Part shown: positions 57,001-64,000 of the stretch, piece by piece
Layout of the letters: each line of letters begins with the position of its first letter
How positions within the stretch are numbered: the first letter of the stretch is position 1
DNA from: Paenibacillus lignilyticus
GTDB lineage: Bacteria; Bacillota; Bacilli; Paenibacillales; Paenibacillaceae
Assembly: GCF_017942085.1 (NCBI RefSeq)
Contig: NZ_JAGKSP010000001.1
Span: 434,001-498,000, forward strand
DNA: 64,000 nt
Reading direction: 5' to 3'
Notes under the pieces: generated by a model
Database searches by the model: none
What the model was told of the DNA's origin: nothing
The model's input: the letters and a program-made list of their open reading frames with translations, nothing else
Made by a program: the position numbers and the translations under genes

Positions 57001-58260
57001 TTATGCCCCTTCAATCCCAATCTCTTCAACGACGCGGATGTCCGGGTTGTAGAAGAACAGCTTCTTATCCAATATATGAATATAATACACCTTATCGTCG
57101 CTAAGCTTCTGCGTGGCGTGATCCGATAGATTCATCCGGTACAGTTTCTTGCTGTATTCGCTATAGTTGCTGAAATAGAGCCGGTCACCTTGCATATTAA
57201 GATTGCGCGCATCCAAATCCGAGAGTTTCGTTAAGGCCGTTCCATCTGTACGCATCGAGTACAGTTTCCCTTTGAAATTGAAATACAGCGACTGGCCCTG
57301 CACCTCAACCCAAGTAATGTAATTCCCGGTGAGCAGCTTCTTCTTATTGCGTCCATCGGCATCCATCACGAATAGCTTCTGCGCTTCGATCGTATAGTAG
57401 ATTTTCCCATTCATCACCGCAATGCTGGATACCTGATGGTTCTCAAGCAGCTCTCCGGATGTCCCGTCCAGCTTCATGCGATAAAGCGGTTTATACATAT
57501 AGGTGCCCTGCGTATAGTAGATCCAGTCTCCTTCAATAGATACAAGGTTTGCCCCCAGTCCAAAATCATGCACAAGCGCTCGGTTCGCCCCATCGATATC
57601 GATTGTGAACAGCTTATTGTCGCTTGTATAGTATAGCTTCTGCCCAACCAGATTCAGAGCACCAACATACTTATCGTCGCTGACCAGTTGATTCTCCGAG
57701 CTGTCATACTTCTCTTTGTACAGCCTGCCGCTATCATGCTGATTGTTGTAATAGATCCATTCTTCGTCGCTCACATACCAGCCGCCATTATTGAGATTGC
57801 CAATGGTATTGCCATGGATCGGTTCGGCGACCGCTGTGCGGATGAGAACTTGATGATTCGCATATTGAACGGTGGCTCCGAATACCTCAGAGAGAACGCG
57901 AAGCGGCACGAGCGTTCGCCCGTCTATTAATTTAGGCGCTGCTTGCAGCTCGAGCTGCGCCTCATTGATCATGATCGTCTTGGAACCAATCTTCATGCGG
58001 ATCGTTGCGGTTCCTTTCGTGACGGTTACCTCTTTGTTGCTCCAGCTTGTTATTCGGCCGCCCAGCTCATCCGCGACAAAACGAAGCGGGACAAATACGG
58101 TGCCATGATCATTCATCGGTTCGGTATCAAAATCAATCAAGCGATCGTTGACAGTAACTGTGATGGCAGCGGCAGCTTGCGCCTCGGATGTTTGGGCTAA
58201 GCCGGTTCCGGTGCCGATGAGGCACGTGCATGCCAGCATGCCGATCAACCATTTCTTCAT
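57001..58260 (-). CDS. Secreted copper amine oxidase N-domain / DUF5050 repeat protein
   Basis: This 419-residue exported protein has a signal peptide (about 1-30, ending SEAQAAA). A copper amine oxidase N-terminal-like domain follows (about 35-150; two VPLRFVADELGG / VPLRVLSEVFGA motifs, common in Paenibacillus surface proteins). Then comes a beta-propeller-like run of DUF5050 repeats (about 160-415; repeated IYYTSD.., LYRMKLDGTS and LFVMDADGRNKKK). It likely binds cell-wall or extracellular ligands; no enzyme activity is implied. AGAGGTG precedes the ATG. Confidence 0.82.
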   Translation of the reverse strand: MKKWLIGMLACTCLIGTGTGLAQTSEAQAAAAITVTVNDRLIDFDTEPMNDHGTVFVPLRFVADELGGRITSWSNKEVTVTKGTATIRMKIGSKTIMINEAQLELQAAPKLIDGRTLVPLRVLSEVFGATVQYANHQVLIRTAVAEPIHGNTIGNLNNGGWYVSDEEWIYYNNQHDSGRLYKEKYDSSENQLVSDDKYVGALNLVGQKLYYTSDNKLFTIDIDGANRALVHDFGLGANLVSIEGDWIYYTQGTYMYKPLYRMKLDGTSGELLENHQVSSIAVMNGKIYYTIEAQKLFVMDADGRNKKKLLTGNYITWVEVQGQSLYFNFKGKLYSMRTDGTALTKLSDLDARNLNMQGDRLYFSNYSEYSKKLYRMNLSDHATQKLSDDKVYYIHILDKKLFFYNPDIRVVEEIGIEGA

Positions 58261-58354
58261 GTTTCGAACACCTCTTCTATTGGTATGGATAGGTCAGTCT
58301 CTTTCCTATCTAGACGAAGCTATGAGGAGATTGTTGCATAGCAAGGACATGGGC

Positions 58355-58406
58355 AAAACAAAAAGCCGTCCCGAATGCCGTAATCGGCACTTCCGGGACA
58401 GCCTTT
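58355..58406 (-). terminator. Intrinsic terminator of the GH116 gene
   Basis: Minus-strand stem AAAGGCTGTCCCG with CGGGACGGCTTTT (mismatched at one point), with inner pairing, is followed by TTTTGTTTTG, ten bases past the stop. Confidence 0.82.
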
Positions 58407-58415
58407 CACTTGCTC

Positions 58416-60866
58416 CTATAGGGTGAACTCTTTGCCGCCCGCTCTGACTTTCACGCCGGAAGCATCACCATACAGCACCTTCACGTCGACTTCATACCCG
58501 CCATCAATCTGCTTTTGACTGTACGTTCCCCACGCTCGCCCTGTGCTCCAGAAGCCGGTATACTCGGCTTCATTAATGACAGGCGCAAACTTCATTTCGC
58601 CGCGAGCCATATCGAATTCGAAGCCGCTCAGCGCAATCAGAAGTCCCCAGCTGGACATCGACCTTGCATAGTGATGGCCGCATTCGACTTCATTCCAAGG
58701 GCTGCGGCGGAAACCGTCTTGACGATCGCGCACCGCTTTGACAATCGTGAGGCCTTCTTCTATGAACCCTTCGTAGATCAGATGTGTCGCCACATGATAT
58801 TCGATACCGGTCCACACTTCATCGGAATAGACGAAAGGCAGCTTCGGACGGCCGCCTTCGGGCCACGAGCACAGCACCAAGCCTTTCTCATCATTAAGCG
58901 TGTACGTCCGCTGGCAATTGACATGGTTGTAGAAATCCTCTTTGAAGTTATGCTTGAACACCGCATGAATCGCGCTCTGCACGCGTTCCTTCGGCAGCAA
59001 ATAACCGAGCCCGTACAGATGTGCAAGCTGCTGGCCGAGCAGCTGATCCGACAAACAGCCGATGCCATGCTGATACTTATGCGCATCCACATCATCAAGA
59101 CGCTGCACATAGTACTCGCCGTTCCATGTCAGCTCATCAAGACGTTTGGAGCTCGTTTCGAACGCGGCTTCATATTTCTTCGCGGTTTCTTCTTCGCCAA
59201 GATAAGCCGCCATCTCTGTCCCCGCGCGAAGCGCGCCTAAGAAGAAAACGCCGGTCAGCGGGTTCGGTCCATAGAATTCGATATCATACGTGTTATGCTG
59301 CACCCCATCAAACACCAGGTCGCCATCGGTATCCCAGTGCAGAGGCGCGTAATTCAGCGTCTTCTGAATGGAAGGCCACAGCTCACGCAGAAAATCATCA
59401 TCGCCTGTCAGTTTCCACTCGCGGTAGGCGCGCATGATCGTGCCCATCTGACCGTCGGCTGCGGCAGGTGCAGAAGTTCCTTGCCACGTCCATTCCGATT
59501 GGAACATCTTGAACGCTCGGAAATTCATTTTGCCGTCTTCTTCGACTTCCGTCAGGAACTCCGTTCTGCGCATGTTCTGCTCCAGCTCAGGGAAGAGGAA
59601 CGCAAGCGTTTGAGCATAGTTCCACACATGCGTACAGCTTCCGTCGCAGCAGCCTTGATGATCGAAGCAGCCCTCGTAGCCGAAGAATCGCCCATCAATA
59701 AACCGGAAGCAGGTTGGACTGCGTAGCACCGTGATGTTGCTTGCTATGGCATCAAGTACATGCGATGGGAGCGTGGACGCGAACAGCGCACTGTGAAAGA
59801 GTTTCGTTTCTTGCGTCAGTCGAGCTTGATGGTTCACCAGATAAGAAGCCGCAGACCAAGCGCTGTCGAACAAACCTGCGTAGTAGTTTTGCTTAATTTG
59901 CCGTCCTTCTTCCTTCACGCAAATATGATCATTCCAGCCGTTGACGCGGTTAGGAAAATGCCATGCCAGCATGAAAGCAAATGTCTTCGTCTCTCCGGGC
60001 GCCAACGTCTCGCATACGCCAAGGGAGCCGGTATCCGTCCGGTTCTTCTCGGAAGGCGTATCGTAGCCGAGGTCATTCAGCTGGCCATCCTGGACAAAAT
60101 CGTCCCAGAACTCTTGCAGAAAATCGTACCACCCGCCGCGAAACCACGCGCGTTTATAGGTTACCTTCGGATTCGTCGTCACCAGGGAAAGGCTGCCGAA
60201 ATTCAGATCGCCCTCGCCGAATGCGTTAGAGGTAAAGTTCAAACCGGTGAAACCATGATCCTCGCGGAACTCGTTGAAATTTCCCCCGGCGTTTCGAACA
60301 TCCAAGTTACCGAATGAATCATAATTCAATCCGCCGATCGGATTCATCAGTGAGCCTGCGATCGTGACATCAACCGGCTTATTCGACGTATTGGTGACGG
60401 TATAAGTCATGTATGCGCCGGGAATGCCGGAATCGTTCGTGTTGAGCGGAATAAACGGCGTGAAAGCTTCAAGCGAAACCTGTACGGGCAGCTCTTTATC
60501 TTCAAAATCGACCCACGCGAGCGGATACTCGCCGCGCATCCTCGACTTCTCAAGACGAGGCAATCCGGCGCCTGTAATGGGATGATAGCCATGCGATCGA
60601 CTGTGAGGCAGCGGCAGTCTCGACTCCAGCACTTTCGCGACAGGCGCTTCGCCTTCTTGCTTCGCCCAGATGGAGAAATACGTATTCGGCAGCAGGTCTC
60701 CTTTGCCCGGACGGTTAAAGATCTCCCAATCTCTGAACTCGCCGCGGCTGCCGATTGAGATATTACCGGTCCCGATTCCGCCTAACAGAAAAGCCGCTTC
60801 CTTTGCTTCCTCCGAATACGTGCGCTGCCCCGTTGAATCGAATAATTGCTCTTTCGAATAAACCAT
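58416..60866 (-). CDS. GH116 family glucosylceramidase/beta-glucosidase-type enzyme
   Basis: This is an 816-residue enzyme of glycoside hydrolase family 116 (GBA2/DUF608 type). The N-terminal domain (about 1-350) opens LLGGIGTGNISIGSRGEFRDWEIFNRPGKG. The (alpha/alpha)6 catalytic domain has CCDGSCTHVWNYAQT, EHNTYDIEFYGPNP-type HNTYDIEFYGPN with the candidate nucleophile Glu, and YSDEVWTGIEYHV with the candidate acid/base Asp. There is no signal peptide. Substrates are beta-glucosides or xylosides in bacterial members. AAGGAG precedes the ATG. Its promoter carries a perfect LacI-type operator, and a LacI-family gene is divergent. Confidence 0.9.
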   Translation of the reverse strand: MVYSKEQLFDSTGQRTYSEEAKEAAFLLGGIGTGNISIGSRGEFRDWEIFNRPGKGDLLPNTYFSIWAKQEGEAPVAKVLESRLPLPHSRSHGYHPITGAGLPRLEKSRMRGEYPLAWVDFEDKELPVQVSLEAFTPFIPLNTNDSGIPGAYMTYTVTNTSNKPVDVTIAGSLMNPIGGLNYDSFGNLDVRNAGGNFNEFREDHGFTGLNFTSNAFGEGDLNFGSLSLVTTNPKVTYKRAWFRGGWYDFLQEFWDDFVQDGQLNDLGYDTPSEKNRTDTGSLGVCETLAPGETKTFAFMLAWHFPNRVNGWNDHICVKEEGRQIKQNYYAGLFDSAWSAASYLVNHQARLTQETKLFHSALFASTLPSHVLDAIASNITVLRSPTCFRFIDGRFFGYEGCFDHQGCCDGSCTHVWNYAQTLAFLFPELEQNMRRTEFLTEVEEDGKMNFRAFKMFQSEWTWQGTSAPAAADGQMGTIMRAYREWKLTGDDDFLRELWPSIQKTLNYAPLHWDTDGDLVFDGVQHNTYDIEFYGPNPLTGVFFLGALRAGTEMAAYLGEEETAKKYEAAFETSSKRLDELTWNGEYYVQRLDDVDAHKYQHGIGCLSDQLLGQQLAHLYGLGYLLPKERVQSAIHAVFKHNFKEDFYNHVNCQRTYTLNDEKGLVLCSWPEGGRPKLPFVYSDEVWTGIEYHVATHLIYEGFIEEGLTIVKAVRDRQDGFRRSPWNEVECGHHYARSMSSWGLLIALSGFEFDMARGEMKFAPVINEAEYTGFWSTGRAWGTYSQKQIDGGYEVDVKVLYGDASGVKVRAGGKEFTL

Positions 60867-60947
60867 TTGTCGATCGCTCCTTATAGGCTCGTTTAGGGTT
60901 CGGCTATTAATGAGGTGATGTTCGTTCGAGAATGAATGTAAAAATCG

Positions 60948-60972
60948 ACGTGCACGGCGTCACCGTGCACGT
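60948..60972. promoter_or_regulatory. LacI-family operator at the GH116 gene
   Basis: ACGTGCACGG and CCGTGCACGT, perfect 10-bp arms around 5 bases, lie just downstream of the GH116 promoter. A related half-site with flank, CGTGCACATGAACG, recurs at 61052-61065 near the divergent LacI gene. Confidence 0.75.
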
Positions 60973-60983
60973 GAACGTTTTTA

Positions 60984-61020
60984 ATTGTAACAGCCATGTA
61001 TATTTTTGTAAACGCTATTA
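60984..61020 (-). promoter_or_regulatory. GH116 promoter with an overlapping cre-like site
   Basis: Minus-strand TTTACA (61007-61012), 17 bases and TACAAT (60984-60989). The plus-strand TGTAAACGCTATTA at 61007-61020 matches the CcpA cre consensus except for one base and covers the -35. The remaining part of the 274-base gap is otherwise featureless. Confidence 0.75.
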
Positions 61021-61140
61021 TTTTTTCGATAAAACTTGATTTTTGGCCTCTCGTGCACATGAACGGATTGACCTGAACCCGCATTCTATACTACGATTAT
61101 CGCAAACGATGAATCCAAAGTCGGGGGCTGCCGGAAGCTG

Positions 61141-62127
61141 ATGAAAGTGACAAGCAAACAAATCGCGGAGCTGTGCGGAGTAACTCGGGGAACGGTGGAC
61201 CGTGCGCTTAATAACCGTCCCGGAATCAATGAAGCTACGCGTGAGAAAATCATGAAAGTTGCCGGTGAACTGGGATACCGACCGCATTTTCTGGCCCAAA
61301 GCTTAGTCAAAGGACAAACGAAGACGCTCGGCATCGTGCTGTTCGACATGTATAATCGCATCTTCTCGCAGCTGTTTCACGCCTTCGAGGCGGAAGCAAG
61401 AAGACACGGTTATTTTGTCTACCTCGTGCTGACCAATAAAGACAAAGCACTTGAAATCGAATATCTCAACAACCTGCTGGACCGCAAGGTCGATGGTATT
61501 GCGATGTCACCGGTCAATATGGGCCCGACATTAGATTCATTCTTGAAGGAATCCGGCGTACCGGTCGTCACCTTCACCAATCGGGTATCGGCTAAGGTGC
61601 CGTTCGTCTGGATCGATGACAAACAAGCGATGAAAACAGCCGTTCACCATATCGCATCCAAAGGCTATCAACGCATTCTGTATGTAAGTCCACCGCTGCG
61701 TTACAAGGGCAAGAGTAATATTTACGTGCCGGAGCAGCGCTATAAAGGGTTTATCGAGGCCTGTACCGAGCTGCCGGATATCTCTTATACCGTAATTACG
61801 GATTATGATTACTTGGAGAGCCTGCTCCGGCTGATAGCGGAATCGGACGAGAAGCCCGCCATTCTCTGCAGCAGCGATATCTACGCCCTCGACGTTATGC
61901 GGTTTCTGAAGGTGAATGATATTCGGATACCGGAGCAGGCGGGCGTGATGGGCTTTGATAATATCGATATTTTGCACTATGTGGATCCTGCGCTGACCAC
62001 GATTGATTTTCACGTTGACGAGATCGGTCGCAGAGCCGCTGAACAATTGATTGCCAGCATTCAAGGCCGAGACATTCCGCGACGTACCCATGTTGGCTAC
62101 GCAATTATTGAACGGGATTCGCTTTAG
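61141..62127 (+). CDS. LacI family transcriptional regulator beside GH116
   Basis: This 328-residue regulator has a LacI helix-turn-helix (TSKQIAELCGVTRGTVDRALN) with an Asp-Arg where many have Ser-Arg, the hinge HFLAQSLVKG and a sugar-binding-like effector domain ending HVGYAIIERDS. It is divergent from the GH116 gene and faces a perfect palindrome, so it most likely represses it. The ATG at 61141 has only a weak GGAAG upstream. The oxalate decarboxylase-like gene follows in the same direction after 96 bases. Confidence 0.87.
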   Translation: MKVTSKQIAELCGVTRGTVDRALNNRPGINEATREKIMKVAGELGYRPHFLAQSLVKGQTKTLGIVLFDMYNRIFSQLFHAFEAEARRHGYFVYLVLTNKDKALEIEYLNNLLDRKVDGIAMSPVNMGPTLDSFLKESGVPVVTFTNRVSAKVPFVWIDDKQAMKTAVHHIASKGYQRILYVSPPLRYKGKSNIYVPEQRYKGFIEACTELPDISYTVITDYDYLESLLRLIAESDEKPAILCSSDIYALDVMRFLKVNDIRIPEQAGVMGFDNIDILHYVDPALTTIDFHVDEIGRRAAEQLIASIQGRDIPRRTHVGYAIIERDSL

Positions 62128-62223
62128 CGTCGGCGCATATACGGGGTGAAATTGGTCTTCTAGCCAGGCTGTCGCTCATACATATAGGGGATGTACCAGA
62201 GACGTATAGGAGGAATCGAGTTT

Positions 62224-63417
62224 ATGACAAATCCTACCCCGGACGATTGGAAGCCATTTCACATTCCGCAGCCGATCAGAAGCGATGGCGCAGGCGGTCT
62301 TGATTTAGGGCCGCGCGATATTATGAGAGATATGGAGAATCCGGATATGCTTGTGCCTCCTGCAACCGATGCAGGCTTGGTGCCGAATTTGAAAATGTCG
62401 TTCTCCGATACCCACATGGTACTCAAAAAAGGCGGCTGGTCGCGTGAAATAACGGTACGGGATCTGCCCATCGCGACAACGCTCGCCGGCGTGAATATGA
62501 GTTTGACGCCCGGTGGCGTTCGAGAGCTGCATTGGCATCAACAATCGGAATGGTCCTACATGATACGGGGCTGCGCGCGCATTACGTCCATGGATTGGCA
62601 GGGGCGCAATTTTATTGCCGATGTCGGTCCGGGAGACCTGTGGTATTTTCCGGCGGGTTTGCCTCATTCCATTCAAGGGCTGGAAGAAGGCTGTGAATTT
62701 CTGCTTGTCTTCGATGACGGATCTTTCTCCGATTTGAATACCCTATCCATCTCCGACTGGTTTGCCCATACGCCCAAAGACGTGTTGTCCGCCAACTTCG
62801 GCGTACCGCAAAGCGCTTTTGACGCCATTCCGGACGATCAGGTTTATATCTTCCAAGATAATATTCCAGGTACGATCGCGGAACAGGCCATCCAATCGCC
62901 TTACGGCACCGTGCCTCTCACCTTCAAGCACAGCTTGCTCGCCCAAACCCCGGTCAAATCATCGGGAGGCAATGTCAGAATCGTGGACTCCACCAACTTC
63001 CCGATCTCTCGAACCGTAGCTGCGGCACTGGTCGAAATCGAACCCGGCGGCATGCGGGAGCTGCACTGGCATCCCAACAATGATGAGTGGCAGTATTATT
63101 TGACCGGCCAAGGGAGAATGACGGTATTCGCCGGCAACGGCGCAGCGCGGACCTTTGATTACAGAGCGGGCGATGTCGGCTACGTCCCTTTTGCCAATGG
63201 CCATTATATTCAGAACACTGGCAGCCAATCCTTGTGGTTTCTGGAAATTTTCAAAAGCGATCGATTTGAAGACATTTCCTTAAATCAATGGATGGCGCTG
63301 ACCCCTCGGAATCTCGTAGCGCGTAATTTGAACGTCGGTTCCGAGGTACTCGATGCGCTGCGCAAGGAAGAACAAGCTGTCGTGAAATTCCCGGGTTTCA
63401 CGTATTACCCGAAGTAA
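62224..63417 (+). CDS. oxdC: Bicupin oxalate decarboxylase-like protein
   Basis: This is a 397-residue bicupin with two manganese sites: His103, His105, Glu109, His148 and His281, His283, Glu288, His327. Other conserved residues are Arg100, Arg278 and Glu341 (in FLEIF). It aligns without gaps, offset by eight, to Bacillus OxdC, which splits oxalate to formate and carbon dioxide. One key place differs: the N-terminal lid, SENS in OxdC (with catalytic Glu162), reads SDLN here (Asp170 at the Glu position). Activity may therefore be shifted. The ATG at 62224 has AGGAGG. The short upstream gap contains CATACATATAG, vaguely like a sporulation promoter; Bacillus has a spore-coat paralogue. Confidence 0.9.
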   Translation: MTNPTPDDWKPFHIPQPIRSDGAGGLDLGPRDIMRDMENPDMLVPPATDAGLVPNLKMSFSDTHMVLKKGGWSREITVRDLPIATTLAGVNMSLTPGGVRELHWHQQSEWSYMIRGCARITSMDWQGRNFIADVGPGDLWYFPAGLPHSIQGLEEGCEFLLVFDDGSFSDLNTLSISDWFAHTPKDVLSANFGVPQSAFDAIPDDQVYIFQDNIPGTIAEQAIQSPYGTVPLTFKHSLLAQTPVKSSGGNVRIVDSTNFPISRTVAAALVEIEPGGMRELHWHPNNDEWQYYLTGQGRMTVFAGNGAARTFDYRAGDVGYVPFANGHYIQNTGSQSLWFLEIFKSDRFEDISLNQWMALTPRNLVARNLNVGSEVLDALRKEEQAVVKFPGFTYYPK

Positions 63418-63446
63418 GTGTTGCGAGCTAACGGCGTCGCAGCCGA

Positions 63447-64000
63447 TTATGATTCTGCTTCCTGCTTCTTCTGTTTCTTTAAGCTGTAATTGAACATCAT
63501 CCGAAGAAGCGGCGGAACCGCGAAGAAGATAAAGAAGGTGCGAAACAGCTGATACCCCGCCACCATCGACAGGTCCGCCTGAATTTCATGCGCGATGATG
63601 CCCATCTGGTCCATGCCTCCCGGCGCAAGACTGAGCAGAGCTGTAGACATGGAGATCGGATGAAGTTTTGTCAGCACGGCGCCGAATCCCCATGCCCCTA
63701 AGATCAGCAGGAGCCCGCTTCCGAGAGCCAGCGATATCGTCCGCAGCTTATTCGGCAGCTGCTGCGGTTTCAAGAGCAGCCCTACATACGTTCCAATCAT
63801 GAACTGAGCGGCATCGATCAGCAGCGAAGGCAGCGGTGGACCATGCAATCCGCTGAGCTGAAGGATCGCCGTTCCAAGAGCCGGCCCAAGCAAGTAGGCG
63901 GTTGGGAAGTTTACCTTGTTGCCAAATACCGCACATGCAACGCTAACCGGGGCGAAGAGAAGAATATTCGGAAACAAGCCGCCCCATTCTGCTGCTGCGG
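63447..64000 (-). CDS. AbrB family transporter (C-terminal half; runs off the window)
   Basis: The last about 184 codons of a membrane protein of the AbrB (ammonia monooxygenase-like) transporter family are present. Six hydrophobic segments include LLGPALGTAILQLSGL, IGTYVGLLLKPQQL and the family motif SLAPGGMDQMGIIAHE. The frame stays open to the last base of the window (reading AAAEWGG before LFPNILL), so the start lies outside. Function in transport is unproven for the family. It converges on the oxalate decarboxylase-like gene with a 29-base gap. Confidence 0.85.
   Translation of the reverse strand, partial: AAAEWGGLFPNILLFAPVSVACAVFGNKVNFPTAYLLGPALGTAILQLSGLHGPPLPSLLIDAAQFMIGTYVGLLLKPQQLPNKLRTISLALGSGLLLILGAWGFGAVLTKLHPISMSTALLSLAPGGMDQMGIIAHEIQADLSMVAGYQLFRTFFIFFAVPPLLRMMFNYSLKKQKKQEAES

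Noticed and set aside
62150..62200. CATACATATAG before the oxalate decarboxylase-like gene as a sigma-E or sigma-K promoter
   Set aside because: The -10 is one or two bases off either consensus and no good -35 was found.
1..64000. CRISPR arrays, tRNA or rRNA genes, insertion sequences, prophage
   Set aside because: No regular spacer repeats, cloverleaf-like tRNA genes, transposase or phage structural genes were seen by eye; the lone holin and short repeats do not suffice.

Overview
The window looks like chromosomal DNA of an endospore-forming, soil- or plant-associated Firmicute, most probably Paenibacillus or a close relative. The pointers are moderately GC-rich coding sequence, strong AGGAGG-type ribosome binding sites with frequent TTG/GTG starts, two gerA-type germinant receptor operons, a LysM/M14 spore-type endopeptidase, a Gram-positive lipoteichoic acid synthase homologue, a GlcT-controlled PTS operon, and many glycoside hydrolases each paired with an AraC or LacI regulator. 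No rRNA, tRNA, CRISPR array, transposase or replication origin was seen.

Layout. 1-6.3 kb is housekeeping: an rRNA methyltransferase (cut by the window edge), an LtaS-like synthase, small Fe-S-type proteins, a LysM-carboxypeptidase and glutamate racemase. 6.5-8.9 kb is a GH4 alpha-galactosidase divergent from an AraC regulator. 8.9-13.5 kb holds small proteins: a YtxG/YtxH pair, a SufR-like Fe-S regulator, a HEPN-family protein, a Dabb protein, a CuA-type cupredoxin, an unknown gene under a LexA-like operator, and an orphan holin. 13.6-15.9 kb is a GH36 alpha-galactosidase. 16-19.7 kb is a gerB-gerA-gerC operon. 19.7-26.1 kb is a fucose locus (fucI, fucU, divergent LacI regulator) next to a large secreted hydrolase. 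26.2-32.2 kb is a complete amino-sugar/glucose PTS operon (glcT-crr-nagE-ptsH-ptsI) divergent from nagB. 32.3-39.7 kb has a membrane alpha/beta hydrolase, a membrane phosphoesterase, and two phytanoyl-CoA dioxygenase-like genes bracketed by AraC regulators. 40-44.1 kb has a multi-PAS diguanylate cyclase and a PLD/Excalibur nuclease-like protein. 44.2-47.9 kb is a second ger operon (A-B-C order) behind a sigma-G-like promoter. 48-54.2 kb has a GH2 beta-mannosidase, a deletion scar joining two truncated genes, and a GxGYxYP-type secreted protein with tandem carbohydrate-binding modules. 54.5-63.4 kb has assorted membrane and enzymatic genes, a GH116 glycosidase with divergent LacI regulator, and an oxalate decarboxylase-like bicupin. 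An AbrB-family transporter runs off the right end.

How the parts fit. The window is dominated by plant or microbial glycan use: alpha-galactosides, fucose, mannosides, glucosides and amino sugars. Each module has its own local control. The clearest regulatory find is a GlcT-type RAT antiterminator overlapping a strong terminator in front of glcT itself, so the whole glcT-PTS operon appears to be autoregulated by antitermination. Other points of interest are a LexA-like operator on an unknown gene, a decarboxylase whose catalytic lid differs from the known enzyme, a HesB/IscA-type protein with histidines where cysteines are expected, a T-box consensus orphaned at the end of a regulator gene, and a double-truncation scar. 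All starts and functions were assigned by eye from the sequence and family knowledge; no search was run.
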